DNA from: Gloeobacter kilaueensis JS1
GTDB lineage: Bacteria > Cyanobacteriota > Cyanobacteriia > Gloeobacterales > Gloeobacteraceae
Length of the DNA: 64,000 bases
Assembly (NCBI RefSeq): GCF_000484535.1
Contig: NC_022600.1
Coordinates: forward strand, 1,612,001-1,676,000
Reading direction: 5' to 3'
Below the pieces are notes generated by a model. It worked only from the letters and a program-made list of their open reading frames with translations, made no database searches and was not told the origin of the DNA. Below, in pieces: positions 1 through 7,397 of this stretch (within the stretch, counting starts at the first letter, position 1; every line of letters starts with the position of its first letter). The position numbers and the translations under genes were made by a program.

Positions 1-503
1 GGTACCAGTGTCAGAGCGTCGGTGACGGTCGTAGCGTTCTGGGCGCGGAAATCTTCTTTTTTGACGGTGTAGACGACCGACGGAATGTCGCGGGCGCGGG
101 CCGGACGGCGGGTGGCTGTGACGTTTACTTCATCTAGGACGTCGATGCCTTCGTCGGCGGGCTCAGCCGGTTCGGCGGCTGTCTGGGGTGCGGTTGGGGC
201 AGGTTGGGCCTGGCTCACCCGCTTCGTGGTTGCCGGGTTCGTCCAGTTCCACATCGCCGGAGGCGGCCCTGCCAGATCGGAGGCGCTGCTCGACGACTGG
301 TCTAGAAGATATTTGGCACTGTCGATACTTAAGGTGCCGCTGCTGAACTGGGCAGCTCTGGCGATTGTTCTGGAGGCAGTCTCATGAGCAGGGACTGGTT
401 TGGCAAGGGCGACTGAACCACATAAGACAACGCTTGAAAAAGCAGGTACAAGCGCTGCCGCAATACGCCAAGCACCCACACCGGGTTGGCTGGTAAGCTT
501 CAT
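1..503 (-). CDS. TonB-dependent outer-membrane receptor, N-terminal part (cut by window edge)
   Basis: Reading the minus strand from an ATG at 503 gives 167 codons without a stop, running off the left edge. The protein opens with a signal peptide (charged start, hydrophobic stretch, cleavage near the ALA-KP junction at about residue 35). A low-complexity Ser/Ala/Pro spacer follows, then a TonB-box-like segment (DEVNVTATR) at about residue 125 and the beginning of a plug domain (ARDIPSVVYTVKKEDF, then a TVTDAL stretch). Such receptors import iron chelates or cobalamin through the outer membrane, powered by TonB-ExbB-ExbD. Those three genes start divergently 424 bases away, which supports the call. 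GGAG lies about 10 bases before the ATG. The substrate cannot be told from this fragment. Confidence 0.85.
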   Translation of the reverse strand, partial: MKLTSQPGVGAWRIAAALVPAFSSVVLCGSVALAKPVPAHETASRTIARAAQFSSGTLSIDSAKYLLDQSSSSASDLAGPPPAMWNWTNPATTKRVSQAQPAPTAPQTAAEPAEPADEGIDVLDEVNVTATRRPARARDIPSVVYTVKKEDFRAQNATTVTDALTLV

Positions 504-927
504 TTTTCCGTTCACTCCATACCACAAGTGGACCTGATCTAGCATCCAGCTTTCGTGAGAAAACTGGATGACCCAGTGTAAACCAATTTTGGCCGTTTAG
601 AGCAGTACAGAACGAACAGTTCATAAAGATCGCAGCCCAATTGCAGCGATCGCTGACATCTGGCCCTGTTTGCTGGTCAACGCCAAAAAACTAGACCCAG
701 GTATAGGTCTACAGGTTGAGAATGCTCCAGTGCAGGCTGTAGAACGGTTTTGGGCCTGGAGATGATACGAATGGCCGGGCCAGTTTGTTGCGATTCACCA
801 ACTGTTTACCGTGAACCTCCTACCAGGGTGTAATGTGTTAACAAGGTATTCGCTCCTTGTCTTTCAGCGTGGCAAAAGCGCATGGGAGGCGGGCGGCACC
901 AACTGTCCGTATGGGATCTAAGGGAGA
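504..927. other. Divergent intergenic region between TonB receptor and exbB
   Basis: No convincing gene. It should hold both promoters. Two inverted repeats stand out. TAGACC-N8-GGTCTA lies at 692-711. ACAAGG-N8-CCTTGT lies at 841-860, about 70 bases before exbB. One GCGATCGC octamer (HIP1-type, common in cyanobacteria) lies near 645. I saw no cobalamin-riboswitch core. Confidence 0.6.
692..711. promoter_or_regulatory. Inverted repeat, possible operator
   Basis: A perfect 6-base inverted repeat (TAGACC/GGTCTA, 8-base spacer) lies between the divergent receptor and exbB genes. Placement suggests a dimeric regulator site, perhaps metal-responsive. It does not match a Fur box that I recognise. 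Confidence 0.3.
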
Positions 928-1569
928 ATGGCAGTAATCGAATGGTTTTTTCGCGGCGGCATCGTCATGTACCCGATGCTGCTCTTGTCATTGATTTCGC
1001 TGGCGATCATCATCGAGCGCATCCTCTACTGGACAAGGCTGTTGCCCAGGCAAAAAGCCTTCGTCGAACAAGCCTTCGCTGACGAGCGCTGGCAACCGGA
1101 GCAACTGCGAAAGCTGATAAACGAAAACGCAGACATTCCCCTTGGCCGCATCTTCGGCTCGGCACTGTCGATCAAGACCGACGACGAGACTGCTTTTCGC
1201 CTGGCTCTCGAAGGGGCAGCCAAAGGCGAGATTCCCAAGCTCAAGCGCTTTGTCTCGGTGCTGGACACGATTGTGACGCTCTCGCCTTTGTTGGGTTTGT
1301 TGGGGACGGTGCTGGGTCTGATTAACTCGTTTGCGTCGTTGGGTCTGGGCACCGAGAATTCCAGCAAGGGTCTGGAGGTGGCTGGGGGCATCTCCGAGGC
1401 GTTGATAGCGACGGCGACGGGGATGATCGTGGCGCTGGTGACGCTTATTTTTGCGAGTACGTTTCGGGCGTTGGCTCGTCGTCAGGTGACGCTGATGGAG
1501 ACGGCGGGTACACAGTTGGAGTTGCGCTGGCGGATGGCAGGCGGGAGGGCACTGAGCAATGTCAGTTAA
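928..1569 (+). CDS. exbB: ExbB/TolQ family proton-channel protein
   Basis: 213 residues, typical of the MotA/TolQ/ExbB family. A transmembrane helix near residues 10-30 (YPMLLLSLISLAIIIER) is followed by a cytoplasmic loop. Two further helices come after about residue 115 (LSPLLGLLGTVLGLI and ALIATATGMIVALVTL); the GLLGTV motif is the family hallmark. With ExbD it forms the inner-membrane proton channel that energises TonB. The ATG follows an AAGGGAGA ribosome-binding site. It overlaps exbD by 11 bases, implying translational coupling. The divergent TonB receptor favours ExbB over TolQ. Confidence 0.93.
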   Translation: MAVIEWFFRGGIVMYPMLLLSLISLAIIIERILYWTRLLPRQKAFVEQAFADERWQPEQLRKLINENADIPLGRIFGSALSIKTDDETAFRLALEGAAKGEIPKLKRFVSVLDTIVTLSPLLGLLGTVLGLINSFASLGLGTENSSKGLEVAGGISEALIATATGMIVALVTLIFASTFRALARRQVTLMETAGTQLELRWRMAGGRALSNVS

Positions 1570-1978
1570 GATGGGCGGCGGCGAAGACGATGGCGTCGCC
1601 GGTGAGATCAACGTCGTTCCACTGATCGACGTCTTGTTCTCGATCCTGACGTTCTTCGTGCTCGCTTCGATCTTTCTCACTCGTCAGCATACGCTTCCTC
1701 TCGATCTGCCGAAGGTGACCCCCGGCGATCCGCAGCAGCAGCTCAGCAAACAGTTGACGCTGACGATCACCGACAAGGGCAAGTATCTTCTTGACAAGAC
1801 TCCGATCGAACTGGACAAGATCGGCCCGACAATCAAGGCGGCGCTCGACAGCAATCCCAACGAGATGGTCGTAATCGCCGGCAACAAAGAAGCAGAGTAT
1901 CAGTACATCGTATTTGTTCTCGACGCCCTCAGGAAGGTCAATGCAACCCGGATCGCTATGGCAACAGACACCGAGTAG
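1559..1978 (+). CDS. exbD: ExbD/TolR family protein
   Basis: 139 residues. One N-terminal membrane helix (residues about 18-40) carries the conserved proton-translocating Asp in the INVVPLIDVLFSIL segment. A periplasmic domain follows with the usual closing pattern (VVIAGNKEAEYQYIVFVLD). It partners ExbB and TonB in the energy-transducing complex. It starts inside the end of exbB, and tonB starts inside its own end, so the three are a tight operon. Confidence 0.93.
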   Translation: MSVKMGGGEDDGVAGEINVVPLIDVLFSILTFFVLASIFLTRQHTLPLDLPKVTPGDPQQQLSKQLTLTITDKGKYLLDKTPIELDKIGPTIKAALDSNPNEMVVIAGNKEAEYQYIVFVLDALRKVNATRIAMATDTE

Positions 1979-2693
1979 CGGTGGCAAGATCATCGTTCTG
2001 TGCTTTCTCGGCAGCGCCATCCTGCACGCCGGACTGTTCATGGTCCGCCTGCCCGAACCCAAAGCCCCCGAACTGCACAAAACCCAGAATGTCGTCATGG
2101 TCTCACCGGTCCAACCAAAAAAGCTGCCTCCCAAACCCAAACCCGAACCTCCCAAACCCAAACCCCCTGAACCGAAGCTCACCAAAAAAGTCGTCCGCCA
2201 GAGTGCCCCTCAAAAAGCAAAAGCCTCCCGTCCGATTCTCAGCACCAAGGCGACCACTCCCAGTGAATCGACCGTCTCGGAGAGTCAAATTGCGGGTTCG
2301 CGGGGCACCGGTTACGGCACCGATTCAGGCAACGACAACGGCAGCACCAGCCCGACGGGCGTCGATAACGGCAGTGGAGGCAGTGCGCCTGTGGAGGCAC
2401 CGCCGCCTCCCCCGCCGCCGCCGTTGGTGAATGCGCGGCCCAAAGGAGCGGTGCAGCCGGACTATCCGGAGATAGCCCAGCAGAACAACTGGGAAGGCAA
2501 GGTGATCGTCAAGGCGTACATCAACGCGGACGGGAGTGTGGGGGAGGTGCAGGTGGTGCGTTCGTCTGGTCATGCAGAGTTGGACCAGGCGGCAATCGAG
2601 GCGGTGAAGCGGACGCGCTTTGAGCCAGCGCATCGTGGGGAAGAAGCGGTAGCGGCGTGGGTGCGGGTGCCCATCACCTTCTCCCTCCAGTAA
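1941..2693 (+). CDS. tonB: TonB energy-transducing protein
   Basis: 250 residues from ATG 1941, chosen because AGGAAGG precedes it; a TTG at 1914 in the same frame is less likely. Layout: a short cytoplasmic tail, one membrane helix (IIVLCFLGSAILHAGLFMV), a stiff Pro-Lys periplasmic spacer (repeated PKP/PEP units), a Gly/Ser/Asn-rich linker, a poly-Pro run, then the TonB C-terminal domain (PDYPEIAQQNNWEGKV, ending in a VRVPITF strand). It links the ExbB-ExbD motor to outer-membrane receptors. The start lies 38 bases inside the exbD end. Confidence 0.93.
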   Translation: MQPGSLWQQTPSSGGKIIVLCFLGSAILHAGLFMVRLPEPKAPELHKTQNVVMVSPVQPKKLPPKPKPEPPKPKPPEPKLTKKVVRQSAPQKAKASRPILSTKATTPSESTVSESQIAGSRGTGYGTDSGNDNGSTSPTGVDNGSGGSAPVEAPPPPPPPPLVNARPKGAVQPDYPEIAQQNNWEGKVIVKAYINADGSVGEVQVVRSSGHAELDQAAIEAVKRTRFEPAHRGEEAVAAWVRVPITFSLQ

Positions 2694-2701
2694 GCGACGA
2701 T

Positions 2702-3823
2702 CTACGCTCCGTCGGGGTGGACCTGCCCCTGCTTGATCGTAAGAACAGTAGCCGAGTGCAACCACTGGCTGTCAAAAAGTCCCAGATGGGTCGTCGTCAC
2801 GATCGTCTGGACGCGCTCCCCAATCGCGCCAAGAAGCTGGTCCTGCCGGTGCAGATCCAGTTCTGCCAGCACGTCGTCGAGCAATAAAAGCGGCACCTCG
2901 CCCGTCACCTGCTCCAGTAGGTTCAGTTCCGCCAGTTTGAGCGCCAGCACGAGGGTGCGCTGCTGGCCCTGGGAGCCGAACTGGCGGGCCGGGATGCCAT
3001 CGATCGTCAGCTCCACTTCGTCGCGGTGCGGTCCCACCAGGCTGGTGCCCCGGCGCACCTCCAGCGCCTGCTTTTGCGCAAGGAGTTCTGTGAGCGCCTG
3101 TTGCACGCTCTGGGCATCCTCGCGCTCGAAGGCGATCTGTGGCTGGTAGTGAATCGCAAAATTCTCGCGCCCGCCGCTGATCGCCCTGTGCCAGTGCTGG
3201 GCCAGCGGTGCCAGCCGCAACAGCAGGCGGTGGCGGCGGCGCATCACCGGGGTGGCGTGGCGGGTGAGCAGATCGTCCCAGAGGGGCAGTTGCTCTGCGA
3301 GCGCCTCGGAGCTGAGATCGGTCCGCCTGAGCAGGGCGTTGCGCTGATGGAGCACCTGGAGATACTGGGCAAGCAGACTGGTATAAATCGGCTCAAGCTG
3401 CAGCAGGATGCCGTCGAGCCAGTCGCGGCGGGTCTCCGGTGCGCCGCGCACCAGATCGAGGTCGATGCTCGAAAAGGAGACGCAGTTGAGATAGCCGAGC
3501 GCCTCCGCCTGGGTGCGCTGGGTTTCACCCCCCAGCCGCACCGTGCGCCGCTTACCGGCGCGCAGGATAAGTTCAAGTTCGACTGTACCTCCCAGCCTTT
3601 CGATCCGGGCGGCGACACGGCTTTGCTCTTTGCCCTGGGTCACCAGTTCGCGGTCGCGCAGGGCACGGCTTGAGCGGCCCGTCGCCAGAAGCTGCACCGC
3701 CTCCAGCAGGTTGGATTTGCCCTGGGCGTTGTCACCCACCAGAATCGTCTTGGCACTGCTGAGATCGAGGGCCAGCTCGGCGTAGTTGCGAAAATCGTGC
3801 AGCTGAAGCGATTGCAGGAACAC
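2702..3823 (-). CDS. recF: DNA replication and repair protein RecF
   Basis: 373 residues, normal for RecF. It is an SMC-like ATPase that helps load RecA at single-strand gaps. Visible are the N-terminal LHDFRNY signature, Walker A GDNAQGKS (residues about 30-37), an ABC-type signature region (FGSQGQQRTLVLALKLAE) and Walker B LLLLDDVLAELD from residue 312. It converges on tonB with only 8 bases between them and diverges from radA across 89 bases. Confidence 0.96.
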   Translation of the reverse strand: MFLQSLQLHDFRNYAELALDLSSAKTILVGDNAQGKSNLLEAVQLLATGRSSRALRDRELVTQGKEQSRVAARIERLGGTVELELILRAGKRRTVRLGGETQRTQAEALGYLNCVSFSSIDLDLVRGAPETRRDWLDGILLQLEPIYTSLLAQYLQVLHQRNALLRRTDLSSEALAEQLPLWDDLLTRHATPVMRRRHRLLLRLAPLAQHWHRAISGGRENFAIHYQPQIAFEREDAQSVQQALTELLAQKQALEVRRGTSLVGPHRDEVELTIDGIPARQFGSQGQQRTLVLALKLAELNLLEQVTGEVPLLLLDDVLAELDLHRQDQLLGAIGERVQTIVTTTHLGLFDSQWLHSATVLTIKQGQVHPDGA

Positions 3824-3912
3824 GGGCAGGGCCGGGACGCACTTTCTCAGAGTAGTCTGAACACGGTGGGCCCGCCGAAAGCGATAATAGGCAGGGACAC
3901 CTGTTCACCATT

Positions 3913-5316
3913 ATGGCCAAAACGCGCACCCAGTTTACCTGTACCCAGTGCGGCTACGAGAGCGTCCGCTGGCTGGGCCGCTGTCCCGGCTGCGATGCCT
4001 GGGATAGTTTTATCGAGGAGACGATCGCCCCCGCCGCTGCTGCCAGTCGCGTTCCCGCTGCGGCCCAGGCCGCACCCCGGCCCCGCGCCGCCATCGCCCT
4101 TACTGCTCTAGATCAGCATTCCCAAAGCCGCATCTCCTCGGGGTTCGCCGAGTTCGACCGGGTGCTGGGAGGCGGCATCGTCACAGGCTCACTGGTGCTC
4201 ATCGGCGGCGATCCGGGCATCGGCAAATCGACGTTGCTATTGCAGGCCGCCTGCCGCCTGGCCCAAGCGCAGCCGGTGCTCTACGTCTCAGCCGAAGAGT
4301 CCGCCCAGCAGGTCAAGTTGCGCGCCGAGCGGCTGGAACTGGCGGCGTCGGGGCTGTACCTGCTGGCTGAGACCGAACTTGAGACGATCCTTGCTGAGCT
4401 GGAGAGCCTGCAGCCGGCGATTGCGGTCATCGATTCGATCCAGGCGGTGTACCTGAGCGCCCTCAGCGCCGCCGCCGGTTCGGTCTCCCAGGTGCGCGAA
4501 TGTACTGCGGCTCTGATGCGTCTGGCCAAGCGCACCCAGACGAGCCTGTTCATCGTCGGCCACGTCACCAAAGAAGGAGCGCTCGCGGGCCCCAAAGTGC
4601 TCGAACATCTGGTCGATACGGTGCTGTACTTCGAGGGGGACCGCTTTCAGAGCCATCGCCTGCTGCGCTCGGTCAAAAATCGCTTTGGGGCCACCCACGA
4701 GATCGGGGTCTTCGAGATGATGGGCCAGGGGCTCGCCGAGGTCGAAAATCCTTCTGAGCTTTTTTTATCGGGCCAGGACGAACCGGCTCCCGGCACAGCG
4801 ACGATCGTCGCCTGCGAGGGCACCCGGCCCCTGGTGGTCGAATTGCAGTCGCTGGTGAGCCCCACCAGCTACGGCTCCCCGCGCCGCACCACCACCGGCA
4901 TCGAGTACAACCGGTTTTTGCAGATTCTGGCGGTGCTCGAAAAGCGGGTCGGCATCCCACTTTCGCGGCTCGACGCCTACGTTGCCTCGGTAGGAGGGCT
5001 CGATGTCTCAGAACCCGCCGCCGATCTGGGGGTGGCCGTCGCCGTCGCCGCCAGCTTTCGCGATCGGATCGTCGATCCACAGCTGATTATTTTGGGGGAG
5101 GTCGGACTGGGGGGGCAGGTCCGCCCCATCTCACAGCTGGAACTGCGCCTCAAAGAAGCTGCCAAGCTCGGTTTTAAGCGGGCCATCGTTCCGCGTGGCT
5201 CGGCGCACTGTGCGATCGATATGGAAATTATTCCGGTCGCCCGCGTGCTCGACGCGCTGGTGGCCGCCCTGGGCGGACCGGTGCAAAGTCCCCCCGATCA
5301 GCCCGGCGATGAGTAG
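3913..5316 (+). CDS. radA: DNA repair protein RadA (Sms)
   Basis: 467 residues. An N-terminal C4 zinc finger (Cys10, 13, 24, 27) precedes a RecA-like ATPase with Walker A GGDPGIGKST near residue 100 and the RadA-specific KNRFG motif near residue 255. A Lon-protease-like C-terminal domain (ASVGGLDVSEPAADLGVAVA) follows. RadA drives branch migration of recombination intermediates. It diverges from recF, so two recombination genes share one short control region. Confidence 0.96.
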   Translation: MAKTRTQFTCTQCGYESVRWLGRCPGCDAWDSFIEETIAPAAAASRVPAAAQAAPRPRAAIALTALDQHSQSRISSGFAEFDRVLGGGIVTGSLVLIGGDPGIGKSTLLLQAACRLAQAQPVLYVSAEESAQQVKLRAERLELAASGLYLLAETELETILAELESLQPAIAVIDSIQAVYLSALSAAAGSVSQVRECTAALMRLAKRTQTSLFIVGHVTKEGALAGPKVLEHLVDTVLYFEGDRFQSHRLLRSVKNRFGATHEIGVFEMMGQGLAEVENPSELFLSGQDEPAPGTATIVACEGTRPLVVELQSLVSPTSYGSPRRTTTGIEYNRFLQILAVLEKRVGIPLSRLDAYVASVGGLDVSEPAADLGVAVAVAASFRDRIVDPQLIILGEVGLGGQVRPISQLELRLKEAAKLGFKRAIVPRGSAHCAIDMEIIPVARVLDALVAALGGPVQSPPDQPGDE

Positions 5317-5408
5317 ATTCTTGCAGCTGGTTTTCAGAAAACTTAAGTATTGTCACCGACCGGACTCCGTTAAAATGAGAATAGATAGGGTGAAGGAAGG
5401 CAGGCTCT

Positions 5409-5843
5409 GTGATAGCTGTGGCTCGTCAACCCGCAAGGCAGGAGCGTCGAACCGTAACGTTCGCCTCGACTTTGTTTTTGCGGCCCATCCTCGATCTGCT
5501 GCTGGCTGAAATCAGTCCTCTGTGGCGAGCGGAAGTGCGCCTTGGTTTACAAGAAGCCCTGGTCAATGCCGCCTGCCACGGCAATTGCCTCGATCCTGAC
5601 AAGCGGGTGACGGTCCACTTCAGCGTCGCTCCCAACTACTACGTGTGGATCATTGCCGACGAGGGATCGGGCTTCGATAAACAGCAACCCTGCGCCGACG
5701 CGGTTCCCTGCAGCGATTGGGAGTGTGGCCGGGGCTTATTTATCCTGCGCCAGATCTTCGACGAGGTGCAGTGGCTGCCCCCCGGCAACCAGTTGAGGCT
5801 GTGCAAATATATCCCCCGCGAAGCGCGTCCTCAACTCAGTTGA
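5409..5843 (+). CDS. RsbW-like anti-sigma/serine kinase ATPase
   Basis: 144 residues, a single GHKL (HATPase_c) domain. The N-box is LGLQEALVNAACHGN and the G1 box is IIADEGSGFD; a GRGLFILRQ segment matches the ATP-lid region. This is the fold of RsbW/SpoIIAB anti-sigma kinases. In cyanobacteria such stand-alone proteins are thought to act in partner-switching signalling. No anti-anti-sigma partner is adjacent. GTG start with AAGGAAGG upstream. Confidence 0.8.
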   Translation: MIAVARQPARQERRTVTFASTLFLRPILDLLLAEISPLWRAEVRLGLQEALVNAACHGNCLDPDKRVTVHFSVAPNYYVWIIADEGSGFDKQQPCADAVPCSDWECGRGLFILRQIFDEVQWLPPGNQLRLCKYIPREARPQLS

Positions 5844-5856
5844 GTTGCGCTAAACT
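5832..5856 (+). promoter_or_regulatory. Palindrome plus -10-like box before the uracil-DNA glycosylase gene
   Basis: CAACTCA-GT-TGAGTTG at 5832-5847 is a perfect 7-base inverted repeat. It overlaps the stop codon of the upstream ORF and sits directly before a TAAACT box (5851-5856) that is followed by GGGCGG. The ATG is 21 bases further on. The layout fits a repressor site over a promoter. Confidence 0.35.
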
Positions 5857-5877
5857 GGGCGGACTCTGGGGATCGTT

Positions 5878-6582
5878 ATGCCGGAAGAGCAAGCCAGCCT
5901 GTTTCATTTCGGGCAAAATGCACCATCGCCCGAACCCGACACCTTCGATCGCATTCCACAGGATGTCCGGGTGCCGATTGCACCAGGAACCTACAGCACC
6001 TTCGATCAAATTACAGCCCACTGCAATCGCTGCCACCGCTGCGAACTGGGGGCGACCCGCACCCACGCGGTCGTCGGTCGGGGCAACCCGGAGGCAATCT
6101 TGATGGTGGTGGGTGAGGGGCCAGGCGAAAACGAAGATCTCACAGGCATTCCCTTCGTCGGCAAGGCCGGGCAACTGCTCGATAAGATCCTCAGCTCCGT
6201 CGGGCTCGATCCCCAAAAAGATGTCTACGTCTCGAACATCGTCAAGTGCAGGCCGCCCGGCAACCGCAAGCCCAGCCCCGAGGAGATGAAAGCCTGCGTC
6301 GGATACCTCAAAGAACAAATTCGCCTGGTCGATCCAAAGATTTTGCTGTTGGCTGGGGGCACAGCCGTCGAGGGGCTCACCGGCGACAAGCGCGGCATCA
6401 CCAAGATTCGCGGCCAGTGGCTGGAGTGGGAGGGGCGCTGGGCGATGCCTTTTTTTCACCCGGCCTTTTTGCTGCGCAACCCGAGCCGCGAGGCCGGTAG
6501 CCCCAAGTGGCTCGCCTGGCAGGACATTCAGCAGGTGCGGGCCAAATACGACGAGCTTATCGCTCCTCTTAGCGCCGGGTAA
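5878..6582 (+). CDS. Uracil-DNA glycosylase, family 4 (Fe-S)
   Basis: 234 residues. It shows the family-4/5 pattern: N-terminal Cys residues (CNRCHRCELG), the active-site motif GEGPGENEDLTGIPFVG, a second Cys group (KCRPPGNRKPSPEEMKAC) completing a 4Fe-4S site, and a C-terminal FFHPAFLLRNPS motif. It removes uracil from DNA in base-excision repair. The 3' end overlaps the convergent map gene by 14 bases. Confidence 0.92.
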   Translation: MPEEQASLFHFGQNAPSPEPDTFDRIPQDVRVPIAPGTYSTFDQITAHCNRCHRCELGATRTHAVVGRGNPEAILMVVGEGPGENEDLTGIPFVGKAGQLLDKILSSVGLDPQKDVYVSNIVKCRPPGNRKPSPEEMKACVGYLKEQIRLVDPKILLLAGGTAVEGLTGDKRGITKIRGQWLEWEGRWAMPFFHPAFLLRNPSREAGSPKWLAWQDIQQVRAKYDELIAPLSAG

Positions 6583-7339
6583 GAATCTCGACCCCTGTCT
6601 CGGTGACAGCGACAGTATGCTCGAACTGAGCGGAGAGGGAACCGTCGGCGGTGATAGCGGTCCACTTGTCGGCGAGGACTTTGGTTTCCCAGGAACCGGC
6701 GTTGATCATCGGTTCGATCGTAAAGACCATGCCGGGGCGCAGGCGCGTCCCCTTGCCGCGCGTGCCGTAGTGGGGCACCCAGGGTTCGGTGTGAAAGATC
6801 TTGCCGATGCCGTGGCCGACAAAGTCGCGGACGACGCTGAAGCCCGCCGCTTCGGCGTGGGCCTGGATTGCCGCGCCGATGTCGCCCACTCGCGCCCCCG
6901 GCTTGACCTCGGCGATGCCCAGCATCAAACACTCGTAGGTCGTCTCGACCAGGCGGCGGGCCAGTTCGCTGACTTTGCCGACGCAGAACGTCTTGCTGCT
7001 GTCGCCGTGCCAGCCGTCGAGAATCGGGGTGACGTCGATGTTGATGATGTCACCTTCTTTGAGGAGCTGTTTTTTGTTGGGAATGCCGTGGCAGACGACG
7101 TGATTGACGCTGGTGCAGATGTGCTTGGGATAGCCGTGGTAGCCCAGGGGGGCACTTGTCGCACCGTGGGCTCTGGTCCACTCGGCGCACAGGCGGTCGA
7201 GTTCTTCGGTGCTCACCCCCGGCTTGACAAAGGGCTCGATGTAATCGAGCAGCTCAGCAGCCAGCCGACCGGCGGCGCGCAGCTTTTCGATCTCTTTGGC
7301 CGATTTGATTTCGACCGGTTTGGGAATTTTGAGTTCCAT
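6569..7339 (-). CDS. map: Methionine aminopeptidase, type I
   Basis: 256 residues from ATG 7339; upstream in-frame codons would add an unrelated tail. The metal ligands are recognisable: Asp in INIDVTPILDGWHGD (two Asp), His in GHGIGKIFHTEP, and Glu in FTIEPMIN plus the final Glu before FEHTVAVTETG. His in HVVCHGIPN is the catalytic histidine. It removes the initiator methionine from nascent proteins. Convergent with the uracil-DNA glycosylase gene. Confidence 0.94.
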   Translation of the reverse strand: MELKIPKPVEIKSAKEIEKLRAAGRLAAELLDYIEPFVKPGVSTEELDRLCAEWTRAHGATSAPLGYHGYPKHICTSVNHVVCHGIPNKKQLLKEGDIINIDVTPILDGWHGDSSKTFCVGKVSELARRLVETTYECLMLGIAEVKPGARVGDIGAAIQAHAEAAGFSVVRDFVGHGIGKIFHTEPWVPHYGTRGKGTRLRPGMVFTIEPMINAGSWETKVLADKWTAITADGSLSAQFEHTVAVTETGVEILTRR

Positions 7340-7397
7340 CGGATTTTGGGTGAGGATTGCGACTTTTTTTATTGTGGCAGAAGCGCTCCCGCCAAAG

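Noticed and set aside
382-624. 80-codon minus-strand frame near the left edge
   Set aside because: It overlaps the start of the receptor gene in another frame and shows no family features.
504-927. Cobalamin riboswitch upstream of the TonB genes
   Set aside because: No B12-box-like core and no matching arrangement of helices could be found by eye.
988-1680. Long minus-strand frame opposite exbB/exbD
   Set aside because: Its translation is Arg/Pro/His-rich with no motif, while both opposite genes are textbook family members.
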